Assembly (NCBI GenBank): GCA_947074195.1
Contig: CAMTOS010000019.1
Span: 1 to 40,221, forward strand
Reading direction: 5' to 3'
Origin: an uncultured Bacteroides sp.
Lineage (GTDB): Bacteria > Bacteroidota > Bacteroidia > Bacteroidales > Bacteroidaceae
Length of the DNA stretch: 40,221 nucleotides
In this document: piece after piece, positions 10,003 through 20,355 of the stretch
Layout of the letters: the number at the start of each line of letters is the position of its first letter
Position numbering within the stretch: the stretch's first letter is position 1
Program-made: the position numbers and the translations under genes
Notes under the pieces: model-generated
Database searches by the model: none
Seen by the model: only the letters and a program-made list of their open reading frames with translations
Told to the model about the DNA's origin: nothing

Positions 10003-11099
10003 TTTTCTGTTAGTTTAATTACTTCTTCGGCAATGATACGTGCCGAATCAGGTAATTCAAGTTTAGCAATATTTGCTTTTAATTCCTGTAGCTTCTTATC
10101 ATCCATTACGGTCTGAATGGCAGTGGGAAGGAGCTTCTCATCTACTTCTTTATCATTAATATATATAGCAGCCCCCTTATTAACCAAAACCATCGCGTTT
10201 TTAGTCTGATGATCTTCGGCCACATTAGGCGACGGAACCAGAATAACGGCTTTATGCAGCAGACAAAACTCCGAAATGGAACTTGCACCTGCACGCGATA
10301 CCACCAGGTCAGCGGCTGTATAGGCCATATTCATATCTTTAATAAAAGTCATTACGTTCAGATTCTCAATCTTACTTTCCTTCTCGAGGCGTTTGGCTAT
10401 TTTATCGAAATAGAGCTTGCCGGTTTGCCAGATAAACTGTACTTCCGGATGATCTTTTATCATTTGAATGTTGTGCTGCAAAGCATGATTTATTGAACCT
10501 GCTCCAAGACTACCGCCTACAATGAGTATTGTTTTCTTCTTCGGATCGAAACCAAAATGCTTAACCGCTTCGTCTCTGGTTAAACTCTGATCCAGTAAAC
10601 CTTGTCTTACCGGATTTCCTGTCAGCACAATCTTATCTTCAGGAAAGAACTTTTCCATTCCTTCATATGCCACACAGATCTTTTTCGCTCCTTTTGCCAG
10701 CAGTTTATTCGTTACACCGGCATAAGAATTTTGCTCCTGAATCAATGTGGGAATATTCATTCCTCCTGCCACTTTCAACGTTGGTCCGCTTGCATAACCG
10801 CCAACACCTACCGCCACATGTGGTTTAAAGTTCTTGATAATGCGTCTGGCCTTAAGCTGACTGCGAATCAAAAGGTAGATCACTTTGAAATTCTTCCAGA
10901 GTTGCTTCCGGTTAAATCCGGCAATAGGCAGTCCCACAATCTGGTAGCCTGCCTCAGGTACAACTCTCATTTCCATTTTACCTTCAGCGCCCACAAAAAG
11001 AATGGCTGCATCAGGGTCAATTTCTTTTATTGCATTTGCAATGGAAATAGCAGGAAAGATATGTCCTCCTGTTCCTCCACCACTAATAATCACTCTCAT
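9999..11099 (-). CDS. murG: Undecaprenyldiphospho-muramoylpentapeptide beta-N-acetylglucosaminyltransferase
   Basis: A GT-B glycosyltransferase on the cytoplasmic membrane face that converts lipid I to lipid II using UDP-GlcNAc. The glycine loop GGGTGGHIFPA is at residues 7-17 and a second loop, GGSLGAGSINHAL, is near 185. The donor-site block is SRAGASSISEFCLL, with LVPSPNVAEDHQTKNA after it. The start at 11099 is chosen because it puts the first glycine loop at the usual distance from the N-terminus. A frame 15 codons longer exists but runs deeper into ftsW. This start still overlaps the end of ftsW by 17 nt. 366 residues. Confidence 0.96.
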   Translation of the reverse strand: MRVIISGGGTGGHIFPAISIANAIKEIDPDAAILFVGAEGKMEMRVVPEAGYQIVGLPIAGFNRKQLWKNFKVIYLLIRSQLKARRIIKNFKPHVAVGVGGYASGPTLKVAGGMNIPTLIQEQNSYAGVTNKLLAKGAKKICVAYEGMEKFFPEDKIVLTGNPVRQGLLDQSLTRDEAVKHFGFDPKKKTILIVGGSLGAGSINHALQHNIQMIKDHPEVQFIWQTGKLYFDKIAKRLEKESKIENLNVMTFIKDMNMAYTAADLVVSRAGASSISEFCLLHKAVILVPSPNVAEDHQTKNAMVLVNKGAAIYINDKEVDEKLLPTAIQTVMDDKKLQELKANIAKLELPDSARIIAEEVIKLTEK

Positions 11100-12414
11100 A
11101 CGGTCCTTTAAACTCTTTCTCATTCGTACTTTCCTCCGATTCATTGGTTATCATGCTTATATCGGATGATAAATCATACTCACTACCCATTTCTGCTTGC
11201 TCACGCAAAAGTTCTTCCTGTTCTTCTTTTTCTTTCTTTTTAAGTTCAGTAAGATATATGGTGTAGCGGCTAATGCTCAAAAGCATCCCGATATAAATAC
11301 AGTTTACCAGTGTAGAGGTCCCACCCTTACTAATCAGTGGCAGTGGTTGTCCCGTAATAGGGAAGAGTCCCACGGCTACCATCATATTTAGCATCGCCTG
11401 CGAGACTAAAAGCAGCGCGATGCCCATCACCAGAAAGGCAGGAAAATATTTATCACATTTCTTGGCTATTCGTCCTGCCCTGACTAACAGCCAGAGGTAC
11501 AGACAGACGACAATCAATCCACCAAACAATCCCATTTCTTCTATAATAATGGCAAAGATAAAGTCTGAAAAAGCCTGACTAAGGAAGTCGCGCTGGATAG
11601 AATTTCCCGGCATGCTGCCTACAATATGACTTTTCGCAATGGCAATATGGGCATGTGCTTCCTGCGCATCATTATCAATATCGAATTCGGCAGGTGCTAC
11701 TTTCTCCGTATCTGCAAATTTCACGATACGGTTCTTCCAGGTTGGTAAGCGGTGAAGCAATGGAAGTTGAGTGTCATTCGGCGTTGCAAATATCAGGAGC
11801 AAACCTAAAAAACCTATAGACAACAAGCTGCCCGTTAGCCAAAACTGTTGTTTACGCTTAATCTTTCCAATCAGCATCATCAGATAAACCACAAGGAAAA
11901 GCAGCATAGCAGTCGATAAGTTTTCAAGACCGATCAGTGCAATGGCAGGCATGCACAAACACATGATCCACTTAAAGGCATTCGGTGAAGCATTATTTTC
12001 CTCTCTGTTAAATGAGAGAAAATACGCCACCAGAATCACAACGGCCATCTTTGCAAATTCGGAAGGCTGAAAACTTATTCCCATAAACTCCGACCAGCGT
12101 GCGGCGCCATTAATACGGTTACCTGTGAAATAACCCATGGCAGAAATGAAAAGCATCAGTCCCAGCGAAATAGGGAGCAGAAACACCGGAAATGTTTTAA
12201 ACCATTTATAAGGTATAAGATGAACAGCCCAAACCACCACTACTCCGACAAGCAGAATAATGATGTGACTTGAAATAGGTGCCCAGTGATTACCGCTTTT
12301 ATACGTCAGCGTACTGGCAGCCGAAAAAACTTCCAGAATTGAGATAGCGCACAGAAAGAAATAGATAGACCATATTCCTTTGTCACCTTTGAGCAGTTTG
12401 TTCATTAATTCCAT
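11083..12414 (-). CDS. ftsW: Lipid II glycosyltransferase FtsW (SEDS family)
   Basis: A polytopic SEDS protein, the septal peptidoglycan polymerase that works with FtsI. Around ten hydrophobic segments are visible between residues 15 and 375. SEDS hallmarks include the GAARWSEFMGISFQPSEFAKMA block near 110-130 and the C-terminal LPLISKGGTSTLVNCIYIGMLL. A long acidic, probably cytoplasmic tail (about 60 residues, rich in Glu and Ser) follows the last helix, longer than in E. coli FtsW. Met1 at 12414 is used; Met4 is an equally possible start. It lies 13 nt after murD and overlaps murG. Confidence 0.95.
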   Translation of the reverse strand: MELMNKLLKGDKGIWSIYFFLCAISILEVFSAASTLTYKSGNHWAPISSHIIILLVGVVVVWAVHLIPYKWFKTFPVFLLPISLGLMLFISAMGYFTGNRINGAARWSEFMGISFQPSEFAKMAVVILVAYFLSFNREENNASPNAFKWIMCLCMPAIALIGLENLSTAMLLFLVVYLMMLIGKIKRKQQFWLTGSLLSIGFLGLLLIFATPNDTQLPLLHRLPTWKNRIVKFADTEKVAPAEFDIDNDAQEAHAHIAIAKSHIVGSMPGNSIQRDFLSQAFSDFIFAIIIEEMGLFGGLIVVCLYLWLLVRAGRIAKKCDKYFPAFLVMGIALLLVSQAMLNMMVAVGLFPITGQPLPLISKGGTSTLVNCIYIGMLLSISRYTIYLTELKKKEKEEQEELLREQAEMGSEYDLSSDISMITNESEESTNEKEFKGPYESDY

Positions 12415-12427
12415 ACCGAGTTGTTAT

Positions 12428-13771
12428 TTAAAGTGCTCTTACATATTTTTTAAACTGTTCGCCACGATCTTCATAGCTTTTAAAAAGATCGAATGAGGCG
12501 CAGCACGGACTTAAAAGAACGGTTTCGCCCTTTTTCGCCATTTTATAAGCAGCTTTCACTGCATCTTCCATTCCTGTATTGATGTCTGCTATCGGTAAAC
12601 CAAAGCTATCGAAGAATTCGTGAAGCTTCTCATTGTGCAGTCCCATAAATACAAGAGCCGAACATTTCTCTTTCACCAGTTCAGCGATTTCGGTGTAATC
12701 ATTTCCTTTATCTTTTCCACCAAGAATCAGAACTGTTTTAGTAGGCATACTCTGCAAAGCATACCAGCACGAATTCACGTTGGTCGCTTTCGAGTCGTTT
12801 ACAAAATCGATACCGCCTACACGTGCCACTTTCTCAAGGCGGTGTTCCACCCCTTCGAAATCAGACAGTGCTTTGCGGATGTCCGTTTTATCAATACCGG
12901 CAACATTTGCCGAGATACCGGCCGCCAGAGAATTATAGAGATTGTGCTGACCCGTAAGTGCCAGCTTCTCTTGCTCCATATTAAAGGCGATGGGCTCGGT
13001 AATTTTTATTTCCTTATCTTCAACGTAAGCTACGGATTCTTTTTCTTTCATGGCAGAGAATGGATAAAGATGAGCTTCGATGCCATACTTCTTCAATTCC
13101 TGTTTGATTATCGGGTCATCATTCCAGAAGATAAAAGCATCTTCGGGCGTCTGATTCTGCGTAATCCGGAATTTGGCATCAATATAATTTTGCATACAAT
13201 TATCGTAACGGTCCAGATGGTCCGGCGTAATATTCATTAGTACAGCAATGTTTGCGCGGAACTGGTACATGTTGTCCAGCTGGAAAGAGCTTAATTCAAT
13301 AACATAATAGTCATAATTCTCTTCGGCTACCTGCAATGCAAGACTTTTGCCGATGTTTCCGGCAAGGCCCACATTAAGTCCGGCGCTTTTAAAGATATGA
13401 TAAATCAAGCTTGTGGTCGTTGTCTTACCGTTTGATCCGGTAATACAAATCATCTTTGCATCGGTATAGCGACCGGCAAATTCAATTTCAGAAATAACAG
13501 GAATTCCTTTCTCTGTCAGTTTCTGAATCATCGGAGCTTCACAGGGAATTCCGGGGCTTTTAATCACTTCATCTGCATTCAGAATCAGTTCTTCTGTGTG
13601 CTTGCCCTCTTCCCATTCAATCTGATAATCGTCAAGAAGCTTCTTATAGCGATCATTAATCATCGCCATATCCGAAACGAATGTGTCAAAACCTTTGACT
13701 TTGGCCAGTACTGCAGCACCAGCACCACTTTCGCCTGCTCCAAGAACAACTATTCTCTTTTTAATATCCAT
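12428..13771 (-). CDS. murD: UDP-N-acetylmuramoylalanine--D-glutamate ligase
   Basis: A cytoplasmic ligase that adds D-glutamate to UDP-MurNAc-L-Ala. The N-terminal Rossmann start IVVLGAGESGAGAA (7-20), SPGIPCEAP (72-80), the ATP loop GSNGKTTT (112-119) and NITPDHLDRYDNC near 188 are present. NDSKATN (about 310) and LSPCCASFDLFKSYEDRGEQF at the C-terminus are MurD-specific. The 447 residues are typical. It is placed between mraY (44 nt upstream) and ftsW (13 nt downstream). Confidence 0.97.
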   Translation of the reverse strand: MDIKKRIVVLGAGESGAGAAVLAKVKGFDTFVSDMAMINDRYKKLLDDYQIEWEEGKHTEELILNADEVIKSPGIPCEAPMIQKLTEKGIPVISEIEFAGRYTDAKMICITGSNGKTTTTSLIYHIFKSAGLNVGLAGNIGKSLALQVAEENYDYYVIELSSFQLDNMYQFRANIAVLMNITPDHLDRYDNCMQNYIDAKFRITQNQTPEDAFIFWNDDPIIKQELKKYGIEAHLYPFSAMKEKESVAYVEDKEIKITEPIAFNMEQEKLALTGQHNLYNSLAAGISANVAGIDKTDIRKALSDFEGVEHRLEKVARVGGIDFVNDSKATNVNSCWYALQSMPTKTVLILGGKDKGNDYTEIAELVKEKCSALVFMGLHNEKLHEFFDSFGLPIADINTGMEDAVKAAYKMAKKGETVLLSPCCASFDLFKSYEDRGEQFKKYVRAL

Positions 13772-13815
13772 TGCTAATCTTTTAATCTCGAAATATGTTT
13801 GTTTTTGTAATTTAT

Positions 13816-15087
13816 TTATCTGACTTTCAGTGTAATAATTGTAATTGCAGCCAGTACTATTGTGATAATCCAGAATCGTACTGTAATTTTCGATTCATGA
13901 AATAATGTCGTAGGTTTTGTAATCAAAACCTTGCAACCGGGTTCAATCTGATTCATTGCCGTACGGAAATGATCGTGTATCGGGGCTCGTTTAAAGACCC
14001 TCTGCTTTACCCCTTTTCGCTTACCTATCTTATAATATACGCGTTGAATAATCACCGAAAGACTTTCAACGAAGAATATACCACATAATATCGGAATTAA
14101 TAATTCTTTATGAATGGCGATGGCAAATACAGCAATGATTCCACCAATGGTTAAACTTCCTGTATCTCCCATAAATACCTGGGCAGGGTAGGCGTTGTAC
14201 CACAGGAAACCAATCAACGCACCGATAAATGCACAGATGAAGATCACCAGTTCTTCTGATCCGGGTATATACATGATGTTCAGGTAGCGGGCAAACTCCA
14301 CGTGACTGGATACATAGGCCAGGATACCAAGTGTTACCCCTATAATGGCCGAATTCCCGGCAGCCATTCCATCCATCCCATCGTTCAGGTTGGCACCGTT
14401 AGATACAGCTGTAACCACAAGAATGGTTACGAATACAAACAGAATCCATCCGGCAGTCTGTGCATAATCGCCCATAAACCACAGAAAATCTGCATAATCC
14501 AGGTTGTTGTTCTTAAAAAAAGGAATGGTCGTTTGGGTCGATTTAATCTGATGGGTAGCATGAACCACCTGCATTTCGGGTTCATCAGGATGCATCACCT
14601 CGATATTTTCGCACATCACTACCTGCGGGCTGAAATAGAGCGTTAGTCCCACAATAAGTCCGAGTCCTATCTGACCGATAATCTTGAACTTGCCATGTAA
14701 TCCCTCTTTGTCTTTCTTAAAAATCTTAATATAATCGTCGGCAAAGCCAAGTGCACCAAGCCAAACGGTGGTGACCAGCATCAGCCACATATATACATTG
14801 CCCAGTTTACCCAACAGCAAGCAAGGCACAAGAATAGATACAATAATAATGATACCTCCCATGCTGGGTACACCCACTTTGTTTACACCGAAAGGATCAA
14901 TCTTAGCATCACGCTGCACTTCGGTAATCTGCTTTCTTTTCAGCATCTTGATGAAGCGTGCGCCAAATATGGTCGAAATCAGCAACGCTATGATGATAGC
15001 CATCAACGACCGGAAAGATGTATAACCAAATACACCCGCTCCCGGAAAGTCAAGACTGTTCAACCAATCGAAAAAATAATATAACAT
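13816..15087 (-). CDS. mraY: Phospho-N-acetylmuramoyl-pentapeptide transferase
   Basis: An integral membrane enzyme that transfers phospho-MurNAc-pentapeptide to undecaprenyl phosphate to make lipid I. About ten membrane segments are visible. The acidic active-site motifs are ADDYIKIFKKD, NGANLNDGMDGMA and FMGDTGSL; the last cytoplasmic loop carries the histidine-containing KRAPIHDHF. The start at 15087 (MLYYFFDWLN) is chosen because it matches MraY N-termini and avoids overlap with murE; nine further upstream codons are open. At 423 residues it is longer than E. coli MraY (360), because of an insertion near residues 160-210 typical of Bacteroidota. Confidence 0.95.
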   Translation of the reverse strand: MLYYFFDWLNSLDFPGAGVFGYTSFRSLMAIIIALLISTIFGARFIKMLKRKQITEVQRDAKIDPFGVNKVGVPSMGGIIIIVSILVPCLLLGKLGNVYMWLMLVTTVWLGALGFADDYIKIFKKDKEGLHGKFKIIGQIGLGLIVGLTLYFSPQVVMCENIEVMHPDEPEMQVVHATHQIKSTQTTIPFFKNNNLDYADFLWFMGDYAQTAGWILFVFVTILVVTAVSNGANLNDGMDGMAAGNSAIIGVTLGILAYVSSHVEFARYLNIMYIPGSEELVIFICAFIGALIGFLWYNAYPAQVFMGDTGSLTIGGIIAVFAIAIHKELLIPILCGIFFVESLSVIIQRVYYKIGKRKGVKQRVFKRAPIHDHFRTAMNQIEPGCKVLITKPTTLFHESKITVRFWIITIVLAAITIITLKVR

Positions 15088-15103
15088 AATACCTCTTTTA
15101 ATA

Positions 15104-16555
15104 TTAGATCGCAAAGATCTCTTTTATAATCTCTTTGTCGTCAAAATGGTGTTTCACACCTTTTACATCCTGATAATTCTCATGTCCTTTACCTGCCACT
15201 AAAATCACATCGCCTTTCTCGGCCATCATGCAGGCAGTTCTGATTGCCTCTTTGCGATCGGCAATGCTGATTGTTTTTTTCATATCTTCTTTATCGAGTC
15301 CGGCAAGCATATCGTTAATGATATCCTGTGGTTCTTCGAAGCGCGGATTGTCCGATGTAATAATTACACGGTCACTGTATTTCGCCGACTCCTTCGCCAT
15401 GATCGGACGTTTACCTTTATCGCGGTTACCGCCTGCACCAACTACAGTAATCACTTTTCCTTTTCCCTCGAGAACACCATGAATAGCATTCAGGACGTTG
15501 ATCAGGGCATCGGGCGTATGGGCATAGTCCACAATCGCAGTGAAACCTTCGGGCGAGCGCACTGCATCAAATCGTCCGGCAACCGGATGAAGCGTGCTAA
15601 GCGCCACAAGTACATCTTCCTCTTTTTGTCCGAGCAATACTGCTGCGCCAAATACAGCAAGCAGGTTAGAAGCATTGAACTTACCGATAAACTGCACCGC
15701 CAGTTCTCTGCTGTTGAATTCCAGTAACATTCCTTCGAAATGCGATTCCATTACGCGACCTTTAAAGTCTGCCAGACTTCTCAGTGAGTAGGTCTGCACT
15801 TTCGAGCGGGTGTTTTGCGTCATCACCAAACCGTTCTTATCATCCAGGTTGGTCAGACTAAATGCTGTTTTTGGCAGATCATCGAAGAACTTCTTTTTTG
15901 CTTTCAGATAATTATCTACCGTTTTATGATAATCCAGATGATCTCTGGTCAGATTCGTAAAGATTCCCCCGGCAAACTCCAGACCGCTGATACGCTTCTG
16001 ATCCACTGCATGAGAGCTAACCTCCATAAAGGCATATTCGCAACCATCTTCCACCATATCACCCAACAGTTTGTTCAGTGTAATCGGATCGGGAGTAGTA
16101 TGTTCTGTCGGTACTGCTTTGCCATCGATATAATTACAGACTGTAGAAATCAAACCGGCTTTATGTCCCAGATAACGGAACGTATCATAAAGCAATGTTG
16201 CAGTTGTTGTTTTACCATTCGTACCGGTAACTCCTACCAATTTCAGTTTCGAAGTAGGGTCGCCATAGAAAGTTGTGGCAATCCATCCGCAATCTTCCTC
16301 GCTATCGCCCACGATAACATACGTCACCGCTTCATCCATTGCTTCAGGCAACGTTTCGCACACCACGGCAGAAGCACCGTTTTTTACAGCAGCCTCAATG
16401 TACTGATGGCCATCTGTTTGTGTACCACGAACAGCAATAAATAAATTATCTTTTTCTATTTGTCTTGAATCTATCTGAATACCGGTAATATCGATATTTG
16501 CGTCGCCTTTAACTAACTGAGGCTTTATTTTGCTTAATAGTTTATCTAATTTCAT
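15104..16555 (-). CDS. murE: UDP-N-acetylmuramoyl-L-alanyl-D-glutamate--2,6-diaminopimelate ligase
   Basis: A cytoplasmic ligase that adds the third stem-peptide residue. The ATP loop GTNGKTTT is at 111-118. The substrate-selecting motif is DNPR at 402-405, which is the meso-diaminopimelate form (lysine enzymes lack the Arg), so the peptidoglycan should be DAP-type. [17 protein letters not shown] (about 178-194) and [10 protein letters not shown] (201-210) are also typical. The start at 16555 ([10 protein letters not shown]) is preferred over the in-frame Met six codons upstream, which would shorten the gap to ftsI. 483 residues. Confidence 0.96.
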   Translation of the reverse strand: MKLDKLLSKIKPQLVKGDANIDITGIQIDSRQIEKDNLFIAVRGTQTDGHQYIEAAVKNGASAVVCETLPEAMDEAVTYVIVGDSEEDCGWIATTFYGDPTSKLKLVGVTGTNGKTTTATLLYDTFRYLGHKAGLISTVCNYIDGKAVPTEHTTPDPITLNKLLGDMVEDGCEYAFMEVSSHAVDQKRISGLEFAGGIFTNLTRDHLDYHKTVDNYLKAKKKFFDDLPKTAFSLTNLDDKNGLVMTQNTRSKVQTYSLRSLADFKGRVMESHFEGMLLEFNSRELAVQFIGKFNASNLLAVFGAAVLLGQKEEDVLVALSTLHPVAGRFDAVRSPEGFTAIVDYAHTPDALINVLNAIHGVLEGKGKVITVVGAGGNRDKGKRPIMAKESAKYSDRVIITSDNPRFEEPQDIINDMLAGLDKEDMKKTISIADRKEAIRTACMMAEKGDVILVAGKGHENYQDVKGVKHHFDDKEIIKEIFAI

Positions 16556-16580
16556 GATTCTATATTCTATCAAATGGATA

Positions 16581-18710
16581 TTAATTTAAACTCAGTGTAA
16601 TCTGTTGCCCTTTTCTAACTTTCGTACTATGTTGCACAGACTGGCGATGCACTTTGCCAACTCCCGAAACGCGAACCACCATACCTCTGCTTTCCAGAAG
16701 ATATACTGCATCGCGCGCACCCATGCCAACCACATTCGGCACCAGTTCAGGAGACACCTCTATTTGTTCAAGTTGCACAGCATCGTCTGTTTGCGTACTT
16801 CTGCTCCACGATTCTCTGTTTCTTGATCCTGCTGAAGCGACTTCCGTCTTGATCTTCAGTTCACTCAAAACCCTTCTCGTTTCGGCTGTTTCACCTGCTT
16901 TTACTTTGGGCGTATGCATTCGGTTCGATACCGTATCTACTGCATTTGCCAGTGGTAAGAAAAGATTCTTCGCATAGACACGTTCAGCAATCTTTCCAAA
17001 TACAGCACCCGCCATCAATCCACCCGATGCGGGTAAGCCCGGTTTGCGGATGGAAACGATGCAACTGTATTTCGGCTTTTCGGCAGGGAAATATCCGGCA
17101 AAGCTCACCAGATAATTTACTGTCCCGCTTTTATAACCTGCAGCTCCCTGAGAAATCTGTGCCGTACCCGTTTTACCGGCTACATCGAACTGTTTGCTAC
17201 CGGCAGGTTTTGCCAAACCATCGTGAACCACGCGGTAAAGCATCTCCTGAATTTGTTTCAGTGTAGATTCTGAACAGATTTTCGGGTTGATTACTTCAGT
17301 CTTAATCTCTTCAACCACACGTCCGTCTCTGATAACTTCCTTCACAAACTTAGGCTTTACCATCACACCATTGTTGGCAATGGCATTATAGAAAGTCAGA
17401 ATATTCAGCGGAGGCACCTGCGTTTCATAACCAATACTCATCCATGGAAGCGTGGTTTTCGAGAAATAACGTTCGTTTGGTCCTTTAATATTGGGTTTAC
17501 CTTCACCTATAATCTGCAGATTCAGTGGCTGGTCAAGGCTCATACGTTTCAGACCATCTACATATTTCTGAGGATTCTTGCTGTAATATTTATCAATCAG
17601 ATGCGATACACCCACATTCGACGAGTACATCATGATTTGTGTCACATCAATTGTTCCGTAACCTCCACGGTGCCAGTTGTGGTCCCTCATCTTGCTACCA
17701 TACATTTGTCTGATACCATTACCGGTATCTACCTCCGTATCAGGAGTAATGTATCCATCTTCGAGCGCCACCATAATAGAGGCCGTTTTGAAAGTCGACC
17801 CTGGTTCAAGCATATCACTAATGGCATTACTGTCCATCTCGTAATAATTACCGTCTTTGCCCTTCATCATATTCACTACAGCCTTCACTTCACCGGTTTC
17901 CACCTCCATCAGGACCACAACACCTACATGGCCATTGATCTCTCTGAGTTTGTCAATCAATGCCTTTTCGCAGATATCCTGCATATCCACATCAATCGTG
18001 GTCACCAGGTCGCAGCCATCTTCGGCAGGAGTTTCTATAATGTTCAGGTATTTATTTCTCACCTTCTGGCGACGGGTAATACCCTCTTTCCCTTTTAGTA
18101 AAGAGTCGAAAGCCAGCTCGATACCGTTCTTCGCTCCCAAAGACGCATCGGCATATACACTACCAAGAGTTTGTGATGCCAGTGATCCAAATGGCTTCTT
18201 ACGGTTGTTATACGCCTGATTATGAAAACCGCCCCTGTATTTATTCATGTTGAATACAGGCAGCTGTTTGATTTCTTTGTATTTGATATACGAAATACGT
18301 TTCGGGTATAAAAGAAAATTCTGCGACTGCTGTTTGCGGCCGCGTAAAATTGTCGACTTATATTCTGCCACACTCTTATCCGGTAAAATCCGGTGAAGAC
18401 CCTCGCAGATCTCATTCAAGTGTTCCATCAACAGTGAATCTTTAACCGCACCACCCGCTTTGAAGTCCATATAGATGCGATACTCCGGCAAAGAACTTGC
18501 CATCAGTTTTCCGTCTGCCGACAAGATATTACCACGGTTCGGCATAATGGGAACATTCTCTTTGGTAAAACGATCGGCAACAGCTTCCCAGTAATCCTTC
18601 TGTATAAACATGATGACCCCGGCCTTAATGACAACACTAACGCCAAGCAACACAAAAGCAAGTATGATCAGATTATAGCGGGCTATTATGTTAGGTTTAA
18701 TTTCACTCAC
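16581..18710 (-). CDS. ftsI: Septal peptidoglycan D,D-transpeptidase FtsI (PBP3) with PASTA domain
   Basis: A class B penicillin-binding protein that cross-links septal peptidoglycan in partnership with FtsW. One N-terminal membrane anchor spans about residues 12-35. A pedestal domain leads to the transpeptidase motifs STFK (305-308, nucleophile Ser305), SSN (363-365) and KTGT (513-516). A C-terminal PASTA domain (about 650-709, [20 protein letters not shown]) follows a low-complexity linker; E. coli FtsI has none, but it is common in Bacteroidota. 709 residues. It lies 30 nt after the ftsL-like gene and 25 nt before murE. Confidence 0.95.
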   Translation of the reverse strand: MSEIKPNIIARYNLIILAFVLLGVSVVIKAGVIMFIQKDYWEAVADRFTKENVPIMPNRGNILSADGKLMASSLPEYRIYMDFKAGGAVKDSLLMEHLNEICEGLHRILPDKSVAEYKSTILRGRKQQSQNFLLYPKRISYIKYKEIKQLPVFNMNKYRGGFHNQAYNNRKKPFGSLASQTLGSVYADASLGAKNGIELAFDSLLKGKEGITRRQKVRNKYLNIIETPAEDGCDLVTTIDVDMQDICEKALIDKLREINGHVGVVVLMEVETGEVKAVVNMMKGKDGNYYEMDSNAISDMLEPGSTFKTASIMVALEDGYITPDTEVDTGNGIRQMYGSKMRDHNWHRGGYGTIDVTQIMMYSSNVGVSHLIDKYYSKNPQKYVDGLKRMSLDQPLNLQIIGEGKPNIKGPNERYFSKTTLPWMSIGYETQVPPLNILTFYNAIANNGVMVKPKFVKEVIRDGRVVEEIKTEVINPKICSESTLKQIQEMLYRVVHDGLAKPAGSKQFDVAGKTGTAQISQGAAGYKSGTVNYLVSFAGYFPAEKPKYSCIVSIRKPGLPASGGLMAGAVFGKIAERVYAKNLFLPLANAVDTVSNRMHTPKVKAGETAETRRVLSELKIKTEVASAGSRNRESWSRSTQTDDAVQLEQIEVSPELVPNVVGMGARDAVYLLESRGMVVRVSGVGKVHRQSVQHSTKVRKGQQITLSLN

Positions 18711-18740
18711 GGTTTTGATACAATGTTGCGGTTCAACTTC

Positions 18741-19076
18741 TTATTTCTTGAAAATATAGGGTGGATGAGTCGAAATCTGTACGCTTTCTTCTTTTCCTGC
18801 AATATGCTCTTCTATGCGCGACTGGCGACTTCTTTCCATCAGTTCGGAGTTACGTGTCAGTGCATCATATTTTATATCGACCAGCTCTTTGCGTAGTCTG
18901 TCTATTTCAATCAGTTTTTGTTGCGCTTTATAACGGTTATTGATATAAACCATCAGCAGAATCATGATAAGGATAAGCAGTTTTAGCTGACGGCGGAAAA
19001 AGTCCATCAGCAAAATATCCCCGCCCATGAAACTCTTGAGCGAACTTTTTTTTCTCTTCTCTTCTTTAGCTTCCAT
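18741..19076 (-). CDS. FtsL-like cell division protein
   Basis: A 111-residue bitopic protein. It has a basic cytoplasmic N-terminus (MEAKEEKRKKSS), one membrane segment (about 32-45, LLILIMILLMVYIN) and a periplasmic heptad-rich stretch (about 50-90) that could form the coiled coil of the FtsL-FtsB-FtsQ complex. Sequence similarity to E. coli FtsL is not obvious. The call rests on size, topology and the fixed position between rsmH and ftsI. It has 30-nt gaps on both sides, which supports cotranscription. Confidence 0.85.
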   Translation of the reverse strand: MEAKEEKRKKSSLKSFMGGDILLMDFFRRQLKLLILIMILLMVYINNRYKAQQKLIEIDRLRKELVDIKYDALTRNSELMERSRQSRIEEHIAGKEESVQISTHPPYIFKK

Positions 19077-19106
19077 ACCGGTATTGTTTGAAAATCGAAT
19101 AAAGAA

Positions 19107-20030
19107 TTAAAAGTTTTTCTCGGCTACCCTTAGTTTTGCGCTTCTCGAACGTGGATTGCGAACAATCTCTTCTTCCGAAGGAGTAATTACTTTGTTGCTT
19201 ACCAGTTTAAGCGGTGCCTGCACGTTGCCGTAGAAATCCTGAAAAGTTTTACCAGCCACATTTCCCGTCTTCATGATGTTTTTCACCATGCGGTCTTCCA
19301 GCGAATGATAGGTAATGATCACCAGACGTCCGCCCGGCTTCAACGCCTTGATAGCTGCTTCAAGCATTTCTTTCAGTGCTTCCATTTCCTGGTTCACTTC
19401 AATGCGTAATGCCTGGAATACTTTGGCCAGCTCTTTCTTTTCGCGTTCTCTGCCAAAAAGGGGTTTAATGATTTCAAGAAACTCCTCGATGGTCTGTATA
19501 GGTTTTTCAGCACGCTTCTTCACAATAACTGAAGCCAGCTTACGACTGTTTTTCAACTCGCCATAGAGGTAAAACAGGTCGGCCAGTTTCTCTTCAGGGA
19601 AGTTATTCAGAATGTCGGCAGCAGTTTGTCCGGCACGCTTATTCATACGCATATCGAGCGCTCCTGAAAAGCGGAAAGAGAATCCTCTCTCACTGTCGTC
19701 GAAATGGTGAGACGAAACACCAAGATCGCCAAGGATACTGTCCACTTCGCCTGCTTCATAATAGCGCAGGAAATTTAACAGATAACGGAAATTGCTCCTT
19801 ACAAAGGTGAACTGTGGTGCATCGGGAATATTTCTCTCTGCATCTTCGTCCTGATCGAAACCAAATAGATGACCGTCAGGACCTAAGCGTGAAATAATTT
19901 CCCGTGAATGTCCGCCACCGCCAAAGGTTACGTCTACATAGGTGCCCGATGGCTGGATATCCATGGCATCGACACTCTCTTTTAACAAAACGGGAACATG
20001 GTAAACCTGTTGCTCTTGATTTTCTTTCAT
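19107..20030 (-). CDS. rsmH: 16S rRNA (cytosine(1402)-N(4))-methyltransferase
   Basis: A SAM-dependent enzyme that methylates C1402 in the ribosomal decoding centre (formerly MraW). Recognisable blocks are YHVPVLLKESVDAM (10-23), the SAM motif VDVTFGGGGHSREI (33-46), LGVSSHHFD and RGFSFRFSGALDMRMN, and the C-terminal ITYHSLEDRMVK. The 307 residues are typical. It is the first gene of the division cluster on the minus strand. In many bacteria mraZ precedes it directly; here the upstream 329 nt carry no mraZ. Confidence 0.97.
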   Translation of the reverse strand: MKENQEQQVYHVPVLLKESVDAMDIQPSGTYVDVTFGGGGHSREIISRLGPDGHLFGFDQDEDAERNIPDAPQFTFVRSNFRYLLNFLRYYEAGEVDSILGDLGVSSHHFDDSERGFSFRFSGALDMRMNKRAGQTAADILNNFPEEKLADLFYLYGELKNSRKLASVIVKKRAEKPIQTIEEFLEIIKPLFGREREKKELAKVFQALRIEVNQEMEALKEMLEAAIKALKPGGRLVIITYHSLEDRMVKNIMKTGNVAGKTFQDFYGNVQAPLKLVSNKVITPSEEEIVRNPRSRSAKLRVAEKNF

Positions 20031-20061
20031 TGACTCTATGCTATAATTCGACTAACTTCTG

Positions 20062-20069
20062 CAAAAATA
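20062..20069 (-). promoter_or_regulatory. -7 box of the probable division-cluster promoter
   Basis: On the minus strand TATTTTTG is a perfect TAnnTTTG box, 31 nt upstream of the rsmH start. I see no clear TTTG at the expected -33 distance. It is the only good promoter signal at the head of the cluster. Confidence 0.5.
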
Positions 20070-20161
20070 CGTAATTCTTCATTAATATTCAGATACTTTA
20101 CGCCTAAAATAGGCAAGAAAGTTATCAACCGAGTGTTAATTTTTTAACGTGTGCGCAAAAC

Positions 20162-20210
20162 AAAAGTGAGCAGCGGATTATGACTTAATCCAGACTGCTC
20201 ACTCACTTTT
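20162..20210 (-). terminator. Terminator of ECF sigma gene 1
   Basis: A two-part hairpin: GTGAGCAG (20166-20173) pairs with CTGCTCAC (20195-20202), and inside it GGATTA (20175-20180) pairs with TAATCC (20186-20191) around a five-base loop. On the minus strand it runs into TTTTGTTTTG. It probably ends the ECF1 transcript before rsmH and may also act on the other strand. Confidence 0.7.
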
Positions 20211-20283
20211 AATAAAAGCTATTGAAATCTTAAAATCTATTGTTTTGTTTGTATGCTTTTTTCTCTATGTTTAAATCATTTGC

Positions 20284-20355
20284 TGCAGATAGTTCTGCAC
20301 CTTTCTGCAGAGCTGTCTGCAATAAACTGCAGAGCGCTTTGCACCAGGTTGTGCA
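20284..20355. repeat. Seven TGCA tetramers at 10-12 nt spacing
   Basis: TGCA starts at 20284, 20296, 20306, 20318, 20328, 20340 and 20352, giving steps of 12, 10, 12, 10, 12 and 12 nt. Most copies extend to CTGCA or CTGCAG. The block lies immediately past the ECF1 stop codon, in its 3' untranslated region. TGCA is self-complementary, so it reads the same on both strands. Its function is unknown. Confidence 0.7.

Noticed and set aside
17601..18098. A 165-codon plus-strand frame with many histidines opposite ftsI
   Set aside because: Shadow frame inside a well-supported gene; its histidines are complements of sense-strand codons.
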